Assembly (NCBI RefSeq): GCF_000379105.1
Contig: NZ_KB900609.1
Coordinates: 5,220,438-5,284,437 of the forward strand
DNA: 64,000 bases
Origin: Methylobacterium sp. WSM2598
GTDB taxonomy: Bacteria > Pseudomonadota > Alphaproteobacteria > Rhizobiales > Beijerinckiaceae
Direction: 5' to 3'
Shown here: in pieces, positions 1 through 8,014 of the stretch
Numbering within the stretch: the stretch's first letter is position 1
Layout: each line of letters starts with the position of its first letter
Translations under genes and position numbers: made by a program
The notes under the pieces: model-generated
The model's input: only the letters and a program-made list of their open reading frames with translations
Told to the model about the DNA's origin: nothing
Databases searched by the model: none

Positions 1-3
1 GTG

Positions 4-45
4 GGCGGAGCAAGGCTCCGCCGGGAGCAAGGCTCCGCCGGGAGC
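4..45. repeat. 17-bp direct repeats forming hairpins
   Basis: A 17-base unit (GGAGCAAGGCTCCGCCG) occurs at 7-23 and again at 24-40, and a degenerate third copy starts at 41. Each unit is self-complementary; the first forms an 8-bp stem GGCGGAGC/GCTCCGCC at 4-11 and 15-22 around AAG. The array lies immediately downstream of the minus-strand gene ending at 70, so it may act as its transcription terminator, although there is no T tract. The window starts here, so more copies may lie outside. Confidence 0.6.
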
Positions 46-69
46 GACGCTGCGGGTTCGGAGCCCGGA

Positions 70-621
70 TCACTCGTCGTCGGGATCGGGGCGGTAGGGA
101 CGCCCCTCCCGGGACCCGTAGCCGCCGGGGGACGGAGCGTAGCGGCCGTAGCCGCGGTCGCGGGGCGGTCCGAGATACTCGTCGTCGCTCTCGCGCTCGC
201 GGCGGAAGCGGGGGGACATCTCCTCGCCGGGGATGCGGCGGTCGTAACCGCGCTCCCAGCGCTCGGGGGCACCCCGCCGCCCGTAGCCGGGATCCTCGTC
301 GCCCCCGCGGGCGCGCCCCTCGCCGCGGCCGCGCTCGCCCACCCGCGGGGCGTACCAGCACATCTTCCTCTGGCCCGGCACCGGGTCGCCGAAGCTCTGG
401 TTGGTGCAGGCGATGCTGCCGCCCTGGGGAAAGGGTCGTCCGACCGTCTTGCCGGGAATGCCGTAATAGACGTTGGTGGGATGCGGCATCCGGCACACGC
501 CCCCCTCCTGGGCGCAGGGGACGAGGTTCTGGATGTCGAGCTGCTGCGCCCCCGCGCTCCCCGGAACCAGGGGGGTCGAACCCACGATGATGGCCGCGCC
601 CGCGACCCGTCGCCACCTCAC
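70..621 (-). CDS. Secreted Arg/Gly/Tyr-rich hypothetical protein
   Basis: The predicted protein is 183 aa. I chose the GTG at 621 because GGGAGGA sits seven to eight bases upstream; an ATG at 657 in the same frame has a poor ribosome site. Residues 1-25 look like a signal peptide ending near GSAGA-QQ. The mature part has four Cys (about 36, 43, 72 and 88), which could form two disulfides. The last 90 or so residues are low complexity, rich in Arg, Gly, Tyr and Pro, and probably disordered. No family is recognised. It is most likely an exported structural or nucleic-acid/polyanion-binding protein, which is inference. Confidence 0.6.
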   Translation of the reverse strand: MRWRRVAGAAIIVGSTPLVPGSAGAQQLDIQNLVPCAQEGGVCRMPHPTNVYYGIPGKTVGRPFPQGGSIACTNQSFGDPVPGQRKMCWYAPRVGERGRGEGRARGGDEDPGYGRRGAPERWERGYDRRIPGEEMSPRFRRERESDDEYLGPPRDRGYGRYAPSPGGYGSREGRPYRPDPDDE

Positions 622-732
622 GTCCGAATCCTCCCGCCGTGCTCGCGGCTCCTGCATAGCTGCTTCGCCGCCGGCCTCCAACCCGGTCGGCCGCGAGCGC
701 TGCCGCAGAGACCCCGAGCAGGATCCCCGCCG

Positions 733-1377
733 ATGTGCAATCTCTACAGCCTGACCCGCTCGCCCGACGAGATCCGCCGCATCTTCGGGGTGAGCCGCGA
801 CGAGACCGGCAACCTGCCGGCGCTGCCCGCGATCTTCCCCGACCAGATGGCGCCCGTGGTGCGCGCGGTGGACGGCGCGCGCGTCCTCACGATGATGCGC
901 TGGGGCTTCCCGCCGCCGCCCAAGGCCGGCTCCCAGCCGGTCACCAACCTGCGCAACCCGGCCTCGCCCTACTGGCGCCCCTGGCTGAAGCCCGCCCAGC
1001 GCTGCCTCGTGCCGGTCTCCTCCTTCAGCGAGTACGCCGATACCAAGCCGCGCAAGACCCCGGTCTGGTTCGCCCTGTCCGAGGCGCGGCCGCTCTTCGC
1101 CTTCGCGGGGATCTGGCGGCCCTGGACGGGCCCGCGCGGGCCCCGGCGCGAGGAGCCGGCCGAGGAGGAGCACCGGCTCTACGCCTTCCTCACCACCGAG
1201 GCCAACGGCGTGGTCGGCCCGGTGCATCCGAAGGCGATGCCGGTCCTGCTCACCGACGAGGCCGCGTGGCGCACCTGGCTCGAAGCGCCCGCCGAGGAGG
1301 CGCTGCGCCTGCAGCGCCCCCTGCCGGACGAGGCGATGCGGGAGGTCGCGCGCGGGGAGCGGCAGGACGGCGCCTGA
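733..1377 (+). CDS. SOS response-associated peptidase (SRAP/YedK family)
   Basis: 214 aa, the normal length of the SRAP family (HMCES/YedK). These proteins form a thiazolidine crosslink with abasic sites in single-stranded DNA. The start MCNLYSL supplies the N-terminal Cys2 that is exposed after Met removal. Other family landmarks are NLRN near residue 75, FSEY near 105 (the conserved Glu of the usual YEW motif) and HPKAMPV near 160 (the active-site His). The gene stands alone between two minus-strand genes. No LexA box was identified. Confidence 0.88.
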   Translation: MCNLYSLTRSPDEIRRIFGVSRDETGNLPALPAIFPDQMAPVVRAVDGARVLTMMRWGFPPPPKAGSQPVTNLRNPASPYWRPWLKPAQRCLVPVSSFSEYADTKPRKTPVWFALSEARPLFAFAGIWRPWTGPRGPRREEPAEEEHRLYAFLTTEANGVVGPVHPKAMPVLLTDEAAWRTWLEAPAEEALRLQRPLPDEAMREVARGERQDGA

Positions 1378-1426
1378 GCCGGCCCGGCCGGTCCCGCGGC
1401 GGACCGGTCGCCGCCCGCGGCCGGGA

Positions 1427-1777
1427 TCAGTGGAGCGCCGCGTTCCCTCTCCGGGCCGGGGCCTCCTCAGCATAGATCGCCTGCGTGGCGGAGCGCTCCA
1501 GCTCGCGGCGCAGATCGTCGCGATCGACCGCGACTCCATTCGCTTCCAGGTCAGCCGCGACGCGCTCGATCAGCGCCGACTTGTCCAACCCATAGACCAA
1601 GCAGCTCAGCAGCTCGTGAGCGTAGGGTCCGGCGCTATAGCGATCGAGGCCGATCTTCTCCATTACATAGACCGCGAGCGATCTAACAGCCTGACAGTAC
1701 GACAGGAACCGAGCCTCCTCGGCTCGAACGAACAACAGTTCGGCCGCCTTCTCGCGTTCCTCAAACAACCTCGTCAT
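1427..1777 (-). CDS. Divergent ATPase inhibitor subunit zeta-like protein (DUF1476)
   Basis: 116 aa. The ATG at 1777 has GGAGGA a few bases upstream; a longer frame starting at 1852 lacks this. The protein begins MTRLFEEREKAAE and continues with a family-like pattern (FxxREKxxExxF, a GL..YA segment, ADLEANGV..D.DDLRREL). This matches the all-helical alphaproteobacterial F1-ATPase inhibitor zeta, although the sequence is quite diverged (extra Cys, altered N-terminus). It could inhibit ATP hydrolysis or be a repurposed paralogue. No ATP synthase gene is nearby. Confidence 0.6.
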   Translation of the reverse strand: MTRLFEEREKAAELLFVRAEEARFLSYCQAVRSLAVYVMEKIGLDRYSAGPYAHELLSCLVYGLDKSALIERVAADLEANGVAVDRDDLRRELERSATQAIYAEEAPARRGNAALH

Positions 1778-2043
1778 CAGCATCCTCCGTCGGATAGCCG
1801 ATTGTCGAGCGCGGGCTATCCTTGTTAAATGAATGCTACCCGCTTCCGGCACGAATGCAAAACCCGTTCAAACTTGACAATATAAGGATATGATGGCCGC
1901 CTAGGTGCCGAGATTGGGCGCGGGCGCCCCGGATGGTCCGCCGCAATCGGCCTAGGCCAAAAGGTATGAGACCAAACTGTGAGTGCAAAAACTCTTAGTG
2001 CGCTATATTTGTGGTCCGCCGATGCAACCGATGGGGGTAACGG

Positions 2044-2328
2044 ATGGCACCATCCTCACATTGCCAAGCCGTGCTGGTGAACACCGCCGGCCCCGACCAT
2101 CAGGGTTGCCTGCTGTTCGTGGACCGGCGCCTCGTCGCGGTCCTGGTCCGCCTGGAGCAGGACGCGTTCCTCGATCCGGAATTCTGGGGCCACTGGTTCC
2201 TGGAGGCCGGCTTCGGCCCGTGCCAGCCCCGCGGCAGGGCACCGAGCTTCGCGACGACGGACGAGGCGCTGGGCTGGGCGCGGCAACAGGTCGAGCAATA
2301 CGTCCGCGAGGCGGTGTGCCTGCACTGA
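2044..2328 (+). CDS. Hypothetical protein, 94 aa
   Basis: The ATG at 2044 has a purine-rich GGGGGTAACGG directly upstream. The 94-aa product is soluble, with a Trp-rich middle (FWGHWFLEAGFG) and a helical C-terminus (DEALGWARQQVEQYV). No family is recognised. It stands alone, and a strong GC stem-loop starts directly after the stop codon, which supports it as a monocistronic gene. Confidence 0.55.
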   Translation: MAPSSHCQAVLVNTAGPDHQGCLLFVDRRLVAVLVRLEQDAFLDPEFWGHWFLEAGFGPCQPRGRAPSFATTDEALGWARQQVEQYVREAVCLH

Positions 2329-2355
2329 GGACCCCGCCCGGGCGGCGCGGGGTCC
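2329..2355 (+). terminator. Stem-loop downstream of the 2044-2328 gene
   Basis: Perfect 9-bp stem GGACCCCGC/GCGGGGTCC with a 9-base GC-rich loop, starting right after the TGA. There is no T tract, so a Rho-independent role is only probable. Confidence 0.5.
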
Positions 2356-2432
2356 GAACGCGCCGTCGCTCGGACGCGCGCCCGCGCATCGCTCCGGCCG
2401 CCGGATCGGCGGCCCCGTCCGGCCCGTGAGGC

Positions 2433-2635
2433 TCAGAGCGAGGGGCTCTTGTAGCTCTGGCCGATGGTCTTGGGCGGGAAGTTGACCATGCCCCACATCC
2501 GGATGATCACCCAGGGATCGGCCCCGCCCATGACCGCGTCGAGGTCGGCTCGGCGATCTCGGCGGGTGCGGCGCGCGCCGGCGCGTCGGCGCGCGGGTCG
2601 GCCTGGTCGGACGGGAGAGAGTGAAGCGGGGTCAT
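2433..2635 (-). pseudogene. Frameshifted small peptide gene with double-glycine leader motif
   Basis: An ATG at 2635 preceded by GGGAG starts MTPLHSLPSDQADPRAD and runs through PAEIAEP, but this frame ends at 2507. A neighbouring frame carries the continuation DLDAVMGG, then ADPWVIIRMWGM, ending SPSL at 2433. Adding one base near 2546-2550 fuses the two into a peptide of about 67 aa of the form leader-(E)xDLDAVMGG-core, with a core of about 29 aa. DLDAVxGG resembles the double-glycine cleavage motif of peptide bacteriocin and RiPP leaders. It could be a decayed gene, a sequencing error or a programmed frameshift. No export or modification gene is adjacent. Confidence 0.45.
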
Positions 2636-2721
2636 GTGCGGCTCCCGAGGGTGCGTGCCTCGACGCCAAGCTCTAGCGGGGCCGCGGGGGGAGCGGCGTG
2701 CGCCCCGGCACGTGCCGCCGC

Positions 2722-2994
2722 TCAAGCGCCGTCGGCGGACCCGTCGCCGGGATCGCCGTCGCGGCGCCCGTAGAACGGCGTCGCCGAGTGGGCCTTGAGG
2801 CTGAAATAGTCCGGCTCCCGCGTCACCGTGAAGGCGAACTCGTCGATGTTCTCGATCAGCGTCCGGTAGATGCCGCGCATCACGGAGCGGCGCGGCAGCA
2901 GGTGCATGCTGCCGGTCAGCGCCTCGCGCAGCACCCGGGCGGCCCGGATGGCGGGCAGGTGCTCGGGCGGGATGTGCGGGCTCTCTGGCGTCAC
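2722..2994 (-). CDS. Hypothetical protein, 90 aa
   Basis: A GTG start at 2994 is backed by GGAGG seven bases upstream. The product has a Pro/His N-terminus, a central helical segment (RSVMRGIYRTLIENIDEFAF) and an Asp/Gly-rich tail. No family is recognised. A 6-bp inverted repeat lies just upstream. The start MTPESP is loosely like the start of the neighbouring frameshifted peptide, so the two might be related, but this is weak. Confidence 0.5.
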   Translation of the reverse strand: MTPESPHIPPEHLPAIRAARVLREALTGSMHLLPRRSVMRGIYRTLIENIDEFAFTVTREPDYFSLKAHSATPFYGRRDGDPGDGSADGA

Positions 2995-3006
2995 GGCCGC
3001 CTCCGA

Positions 3007-3022
3007 TTCGTTTTAGAACGAA
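3007..3022. promoter_or_regulatory. Inverted repeat, possible operator
   Basis: TTCGTT-TTAG-AACGAA, a perfect 6-4-6 palindrome 13 bases upstream of the GTG at 2994. Its location suits a repressor site. No regulator is identified. Confidence 0.35.
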
Positions 3023-3092
3023 AAGGGAACAACGCATGCCGGCGCCCGTCGCGCAAGCCCCGGCCGCGGACCGAGGGGCCGCGCGGGGTCGG

Positions 3093-3566
3093 TCAGCGGC
3101 TGGCGAGGCCGAACTGGATCGGCTCGGCCTCCGGGCCGGCCGGGATCTCCGCCCGCTCCGCCTCGGCCGGCTCCGCGACCGCCCGCGCTCGGCCGGGCAG
3201 GGCGGCGTGGGCGACCGGGACCGCCCGGCGCGGGACGGTGGCGCGGCGCGCCGCGAGCTGGTGGACCCGCGTGCCGCGCGCGGCGCGGGGCCGGGCGGCC
3301 CCCTCGGCCGGGGCGCGCGGCCTCGCGGCCGCGAGCGAGCCGGTGGCCGCGACGCTCGGCGCGACCGCGTCCGGCGGGGCGGGCCTCGCGGGCGCGTCCC
3401 CCGCCTCGTCCGCGACGGGATCGCGCGTCGGCGGGGTGACCCACGGGACCGCGGAGGCGGCGACCGCGGGTGGTGGCGGGGGGACCTGCGGGGAGCGCGT
3501 CGCCGCCCAGGCGCCGATGGCGGCGCCCGCCAGAGCGATGCTGACCAGGGCGGAGGTGGCTCTCAT
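3093..3566 (-). CDS. Exported Ala/Pro/Arg-rich hypothetical protein
   Basis: 157 aa from an ATG at 3566 with AGGGG upstream. Residues 1-22 form a hydrophobic signal or anchor (MRATSALVSIALAGAAIGAW), followed by a poly-Pro stretch (VPPPPPAV) and a low-complexity Ala/Pro/Arg region. The C-terminus is acidic (AEPAEAERAEIPAGPEAE). No domain is recognised. It is probably a periplasmic or envelope-linked disordered protein. Confidence 0.5.
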   Translation of the reverse strand: MRATSALVSIALAGAAIGAWAATRSPQVPPPPPAVAASAVPWVTPPTRDPVADEAGDAPARPAPPDAVAPSVAATGSLAAARPRAPAEGAARPRAARGTRVHQLAARRATVPRRAVPVAHAALPGRARAVAEPAEAERAEIPAGPEAEPIQFGLASR

Positions 3567-3622
3567 ACCCCTGGAATGGCCGAGCCCGCCGGATGGTTCC
3601 GCACTCCGCCGCCGCGCGGATC

Positions 3623-3847
3623 TCAGGCGGTCAGGGCGAAGAACACGTAGTAGCCGACATGGGAGGTCGCCTGCCGCGCCGCCGCGACCTTGAACCCGGC
3701 CGGCGCGGTCCCCGCATCGACCGTGCCAGCGTATTCCCAAACGTCTCCGCGCACGAAATCGGGCACCGGCCGGTCCTGCCGCACGGCGCAGCGCAGCGCC
3801 GGCGTCTCTTTGCGGAGAAAGACGTTGTAGGCGTCGAGCGCCGACAT
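3623..3847 (-). CDS. Hypothetical protein, 74 aa
   Basis: ATG at 3847 with a G-rich ribosome site (GGGGGG) seven bases upstream. The small soluble protein contains one Cys and ends VGYYVFFALTA. No family is recognised, and both neighbours are other short hypothetical genes. Confidence 0.5.
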   Translation of the reverse strand: MSALDAYNVFLRKETPALRCAVRQDRPVPDFVRGDVWEYAGTVDAGTAPAGFKVAAARQATSHVGYYVFFALTA

Positions 3848-4045
3848 CGAAAACCCCCCAAGATGATGGTGGGTAAGAGGTAGAAGCGACGCTACATCGA
3901 GACATTAACCCGAAGCAAGTTCAACCTGAATCGGGCCGAAACTGTCAGGTACCGCACAGAATGTCTGCTGCGCCGCATCATCAGGACCGCGGTCGACGCG
4001 GGGCGAGCGGTGGAGCAGGGGCCCGATCGGGCCGCGGCGGGATCC

Positions 4046-4165
4046 CGCGCCAAGAAGTCCCGCGCCAAGGGATCCGGCGCCAAGGGATCCGGCGCCAAGG
4101 GATCCGGCGCCAAGGGATCCGGCGCCAAGGGATCCGGTGCCAAGGGATCCGGTGCCAGGGGATGC
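4046..4165. repeat. 15-bp tandem repeat, about 8 copies
   Basis: The unit GGCGCCAAGGGATCC repeats in register from 4046 to 4165. The middle four copies (4076-4135) are identical and the outer ones drift (CGCGCC, GGTGCC, AGAAGTCC). Each unit contains two 6-bp palindromes, GGCGCC and GGATCC. Because 15 is a multiple of three, several frames stay open and give repeat peptides such as KGSGA on the plus strand, but none has a convincing ribosome site or flanking coding sequence. I treat 3848-4273 as non-coding. Confidence 0.85.
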
Positions 4166-4273
4166 CGCGGCAAGGCTTCGAGCGACGCTCGGATCCGCGC
4201 GACGCGGCGGGAGCGCCATCCGACCCGCGTCCGAGGCGCCTCGGACCGGGAGCGTCCGAGACGGACCTCGCGG

Positions 4274-4645
4274 TCAGCTCAGGTACCAGATGAGCCCGGC
4301 CATGCCGGTCCCGGCCGCCGCGATGAAGCCGCCGAAATACGCGATGGTCACGGGGGAGCGTCGATGGGCGTAGCCGGGCTTGCGCCCGGACCACCGCCAG
4401 CGCTCCCGGGTCTCCGCCCGGCGCGCCCGGGCGATGTCGACGGGCGACAGCGCGTTTCCGCCGGCCTCCTCGCAGGTGCCCAGCATCGCCATTCCGGGAT
4501 CGAACACCTCGACCTTGTCGCCCGCGCGGCCGGCGTCGATGTCGCCCTTGAGCATCGCCGGATTGGGGCGCGCCTCATCGACCGGCGCCGGATCGTCGCC
4601 GCGCTGCGCGGAGAGGTGGGGAGGGACGTCGTTCCTGAAGGCCAT
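4274..4645 (-). CDS. Hypothetical protein with C-terminal membrane anchor
   Basis: 123 aa from the ATG at 4645 (GGAGACC upstream). The first 95 or so residues are soluble and charged. The last 24 form one transmembrane segment (TIAYFGGFIAAAGTGMAGLI) ending in YLS, so it looks tail-anchored. No family is recognised. Confidence 0.5.
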   Translation of the reverse strand: MAFRNDVPPHLSAQRGDDPAPVDEARPNPAMLKGDIDAGRAGDKVEVFDPGMAMLGTCEEAGGNALSPVDIARARRAETRERWRWSGRKPGYAHRRSPVTIAYFGGFIAAAGTGMAGLIWYLS

Positions 4646-4892
4646 GAGCTGGTCTCCGCTCAGCGAGGGAAGGGGCCGAGGGCGGGGGCGCCGACGAGCG
4701 CGGTGGCGATGACCGCGAGGTCGAGGGGCCGGGATTCCATCGGTCGCGAGCAAAGCCGCGCGCGCTTTCTTGTTCCCCGCCTGCGTCAACGGCGGCCGTC
4801 GTCCCGTCCGGTGCGCGGCGCGGCACGGCCGCGCTCGGCCGGTTCCGGCACCGTCACGCTCGGCCAAGCGCCCTGATCGACGGGAGACGACG

Positions 4893-5054
4893 ATGCGCAA
4901 GACCTCGAAGCCGCCGACCAAGGCGCGGACCAAGCCGCAGCCCAACACGCAGCTCAAGACGAAGCTCGACCCGAAGGCGGTTCTGTCCGACGCGGATCTC
5001 GACGCCGCCTCGGGCGGGCTCAATCCCCAGCCGCTGCCGCCGCGGTGGCGCTGA
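4893..5054 (+). CDS. Short peptide with GG-leader motif and LNPQPLPP tail
   Basis: 53 aa from an ATG preceded by GGGAG. A Lys/Thr/Pro-rich N-terminus (MRKTSKPPTKARTKP) leads to LSDADLDAASGG, a double-glycine leader-like motif. The 11-aa tail LNPQPLPPRWR follows. The LNPQPLPP string is, to my knowledge, a recurring motif in otherwise uncharacterised short bacterial proteins. No protease-transporter or modification gene is next to it. The arrangement suggests a precursor peptide, but function is unknown. Confidence 0.6.
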   Translation: MRKTSKPPTKARTKPQPNTQLKTKLDPKAVLSDADLDAASGGLNPQPLPPRWR

Positions 5055-5231
5055 GCCGTTCGGCCCTCCTGCGCGCGTCCGCCCGGGCCGAGGCGCGCGG
5101 CGGGCGCCGCGATCCCGGCCCGCCCGGTCCCGCCGCGGCGGGCCGTCCTCCGGTCCGTGCAGCCCGGACCGCATCCGAGACGGCCCCGTCGCCGGGATCG
5201 GCGGGATGCCGCGGCCGGAGCGCGGCTCTGA

Positions 5232-6125
5232 TCAGGCCTGATCCGACAGGCCGTTCCGGCGCCGGATCTCGCGGATCACCGCGCTGTGGTCGAGATCGCC
5301 ATCCCCGTGCGCGACGAGCCCCGCGAACAGGCGGTCCACCAGCGACAGCACCGGCAGATCCAGGCCCAGGGAGGCGGCGTGCGCGAGGGCCGTGCCCGTG
5401 TCCTTGAGCTGGTACTTGGCCGGGCCTCCGGGCGCGAAGGTCCGCTCGATCATCGGCAGCGCGTGCTGCTTCAGGATGGTCGAGTCGGCGAAGCCCCCGA
5501 GCAGGGCCTCGCGCACCTTGGCTGGATCGGCCCCGCCGCGCTCCACGAAGGTGATCGCCTCGGCCACGGTCACGATCGTCGAGGCGACGATCGCCTGGTT
5601 GGCGAGCTTGGCCAATTGCCCGCTGCCGGCCGGCCCGACATGGGTCGGCCGCCCCATCGCGGCGAGGATCGGGCGGATCCGGGCGAAGGCGTCCGGGCTG
5701 CCGCCGGCCATGATGGCGAGCGTCCCGGCGACCGCGCCGGCCTCGCCGCCCGAGACCGGGGCGTCGACGTAGAGGAGGCTGGCCGCGGCGGCGATCCCGG
5801 CCTGCCGGCGGGCCGTCTCGACCGGGATCGAGCTCATCACGGCGAGCACGCTGCCCGGCCGCATCGCCGCGAGCGCGCCCTCCGGCCCGAGCAGGACCTC
5901 GTCGCTGACCGGGCCGGAACTCACCATGCAGATCACCGCGTCGGCCTCGCGCGCGGCGTCCCGCGGATCCTGCGCGACCCGCGCGCCCTCCGCGACGAGC
6001 GCGGCGGCCTTGTCGGGGGTGCGGTTCCAGACCCGCACCGCGTGGCCGGCCGCGCAGAGGCGGCGCGCCATGGGCGCGCCCATCAGGCCGGTGCCGAGGA
6101 AGCCGATCGTGGCGGCGGACGTCAT
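5232..6125 (-). CDS. NAD(P)-dependent 3-hydroxyisobutyrate dehydrogenase-family oxidoreductase
   Basis: 297 aa, full length for the beta-hydroxyacid dehydrogenase family. An N-terminal Rossmann motif GFLGTGLMGAPMA binds the cofactor. The substrate motif DAPVSGGEAGA lies near residue 120, and KLANQ near 170 supplies the catalytic Lys. The substrate could be 3-hydroxyisobutyrate, tartronate semialdehyde or a related hydroxyacid; the sequence alone does not decide. The start overlaps the stop of the upstream ABM gene by 4 bases, so they are co-transcribed and probably in one pathway. Confidence 0.88.
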   Translation of the reverse strand: MTSAATIGFLGTGLMGAPMARRLCAAGHAVRVWNRTPDKAAALVAEGARVAQDPRDAAREADAVICMVSSGPVSDEVLLGPEGALAAMRPGSVLAVMSSIPVETARRQAGIAAAASLLYVDAPVSGGEAGAVAGTLAIMAGGSPDAFARIRPILAAMGRPTHVGPAGSGQLAKLANQAIVASTIVTVAEAITFVERGGADPAKVREALLGGFADSTILKQHALPMIERTFAPGGPAKYQLKDTGTALAHAASLGLDLPVLSLVDRLFAGLVAHGDGDLDHSAVIREIRRRNGLSDQA

Positions 6126-6454
6126 CGGGACACCTGCGCGCCGGCGCAGGCCAGGGCGAGGAACCGCACCGGGCGCTCCTCCGCCACGAGGGCCGGGAAC
6201 CCGGCCCGGAACCGCGCGAGGTGCGGGGTCTCGAGATGCGCGGCGAAGGCGGCGCGGTCGTCGTAGACCTCGTAGAACAGCACGGTCTGCGGGTCGCTCT
6301 CGCCGACCGCGACGTCGAAGCTGCGGCAGCCGGGCTCGCGCGCGACCGAGGCGCGGGCATCCTCGCGGGCGAGGTCCAGGAACGCGTCCAGGCAGCCTGG
6401 CCTGACCTTAAACTCGGCGATCACCACGAAGGGGCGGGGAGGGGACTCGGTCAT
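6122..6454 (-). CDS. Antibiotic biosynthesis monooxygenase (ABM) domain protein
   Basis: 110 aa. A small ferredoxin-like alpha/beta barrel of the ABM type: FVVIAEFKVRPG at the start, EPGCRSFDVA in the middle and FYEVYDDRAAFAAHLETPH afterwards, all typical of the family. Members are dimeric heme-degrading, quinol-oxidising or autoinducer-processing enzymes, so the name does not imply antibiotic synthesis. It is translationally coupled to the downstream hydroxyacid dehydrogenase. Confidence 0.85.
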   Translation of the reverse strand: MTESPPRPFVVIAEFKVRPGCLDAFLDLAREDARASVAREPGCRSFDVAVGESDPQTVLFYEVYDDRAAFAAHLETPHLARFRAGFPALVAEERPVRFLALACAGAQVSR

Positions 6455-6655
6455 CGGCAGCTCGCGCGGGTCCGGCGCCTCTGCGGCGCGGACGGGTGGG
6501 ACGGGGTCGGCCGAGGCCGGGGGCGCCGGCCGGCCCGGCCCGGGCCGGCCTGGGCGCGGGACCCCCTCGCGCGCCGGACCGCGGGGCGATCCGGCCGGAG
6601 GGGCCTGCCCCGCGCCGCCGTCGCAGGGGCGGGCGACCGCCCCGAGGCGGGAGGC

Positions 6656-8014
6656 TCAGGCCGCCTTCGGGGGAGCCTGCCGGGCGGCGTCCTCCATCTG
6701 CCGCCGCAGCGCCACCACGTCGAGGTCGTTCACGAGCTCGACATCGTCGAAGCGCACCACCTGGTCCTTGCCGACCGGGCGCTTGAGGGCGACGTTGTGG
6801 GCGAGCCCGATCGGCAGGGCGCCGAGGGCGAGGCTCTTCGCGGCCGGGATGGCGTTCGCCCACACGGCGTAGCCGCCCTCGCCGTCGAGCATCTCGCCCG
6901 CCTTGAGGTCGCGCTTGGCGGTCGCCACCGCGTCCCCGCGGAACTCCTTCGAGCAGCCGGTCGGCTCCTGGCGGAGCACCGCCGAGAGCACGCTCACGCT
7001 CGTCTCCAGCCCGATCATGTGGAAGGGCCGCCACATCGAGCCGTACCAGCCGGACGGGTCGGTCAGGAGGCCGTACTGGCGGAAGCAGGCCCGCGTGTAC
7101 TCGCTCGTCGCCTTGAAGGTGACGAAGACGCCGTACCGGATGTTGTTGAACACCTCGCGCCCGTCCGGCTCCTGGCTCGCCGCGATGTCGACGAGGCCGC
7201 TGCGGGGCAGGCGCCCGCCATCCGCCACCGGGCGGAAGACCCGGGCGAGGTCGTGCAGGCCGGTCGGCGGGAAGGCGAGGCCGTCGTCCGGGCAATCGAG
7301 TCCGGTCCCGTTGGCGACGGCCGCCATCTCGATCGCCGCCTTGGTGCCGTCCGTGAACGAGTTGTACATCTTGGGGTTGAAGTCGCCCTTGCGCACCTCC
7401 TCCTCGGACCAGCCGAAGAAGCCCCAGACGGTGTCGGGCGTGGAGTAGCGGTAGCGCGGCTCGAAATTCATGCCCTTGCCGGCCGAGGTCAGCTCGAAGC
7501 CGCAGGAGCGGGCCCAATCCACCAGCTCGCAGATGATGGCGGGCTGGTCGCCGTAGGCCATGCTGTAGACGACGCCCTTGCGGCGCGCCCGCTCGGCGAG
7601 CAGCGGCCCGCAGAGCACGTCCGCCTCGACATTGACCATGACCACGTGCTTGCCCGCGTCGATGGCCTGGAGCGCGTGCCGGATGCCGGCGATCGGGTGC
7701 CCGGTCGCCTCGATGATGCACTCGATCTCGTCGCAGGCGCTGAGCGCCGCCGCGTCGTCGAGCACGCAGGTGCGGCCGCTGCGCACCGCGTCGCCGAGCG
7801 TCGGGGCGGCGTAGCGCTCCTCCGGCCAGCCGACGCGGGCGAGGGAGTCGCGGGCGCGGCCGACATTGAGGTCGGCGACGCCGACCACGTGCAGGCCGGC
7901 GATGCGCTGGGCCTGGGCCAGCACCATCGAGCCGAACTTGCCGGCGCCGATCAGGCCGACGCGGACCGGCCGGCCGGCCGAGGCGCGGGCGAGCAGCAGG
8001 GTGGACAGGTTCAT
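6656..8014 (-). CDS. COG4091-type NAD(P)-dependent dehydrogenase (homoserine dehydrogenase-like with SAF domain)
   Basis: 452 aa. The N-terminal Rossmann fold has VGLIGAGKFGSM near residue 18. Continuation through GKHVVMVNVEADVL and a C-terminal SAF-like domain (VKRPVGK type, ending VALRRQMEDAA) fits COG4091, predicted homoserine dehydrogenases now linked to sugar-acid metabolism in some bacteria. It lies upstream of the ABM/hydroxyacid dehydrogenase pair on the same strand, about 200 bases apart. An 18-bp motif at 8257-8274 is shared with the TRAP promoter region. A sugar-acid or branched polyol substrate is an inference. Confidence 0.75.
   Translation of the reverse strand: MNLSTLLLARASAGRPVRVGLIGAGKFGSMVLAQAQRIAGLHVVGVADLNVGRARDSLARVGWPEERYAAPTLGDAVRSGRTCVLDDAAALSACDEIECIIEATGHPIAGIRHALQAIDAGKHVVMVNVEADVLCGPLLAERARRKGVVYSMAYGDQPAIICELVDWARSCGFELTSAGKGMNFEPRYRYSTPDTVWGFFGWSEEEVRKGDFNPKMYNSFTDGTKAAIEMAAVANGTGLDCPDDGLAFPPTGLHDLARVFRPVADGGRLPRSGLVDIAASQEPDGREVFNNIRYGVFVTFKATSEYTRACFRQYGLLTDPSGWYGSMWRPFHMIGLETSVSVLSAVLRQEPTGCSKEFRGDAVATAKRDLKAGEMLDGEGGYAVWANAIPAAKSLALGALPIGLAHNVALKRPVGKDQVVRFDDVELVNDLDVVALRRQMEDAARQAPPKAA

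Noticed and set aside
4046..4165. Possible CRISPR array
   Set aside because: The units are contiguous 15-mers without spacers, and no cas gene is near.
4010..4876. Lys/Ala/Gly-rich histone-H1-like frame with KGSGA repeats
   Set aside because: Generated by the 15-bp tandem repeat, which is open in several frames. No ribosome site, and it runs antisense over a better supported gene (4274-4645).
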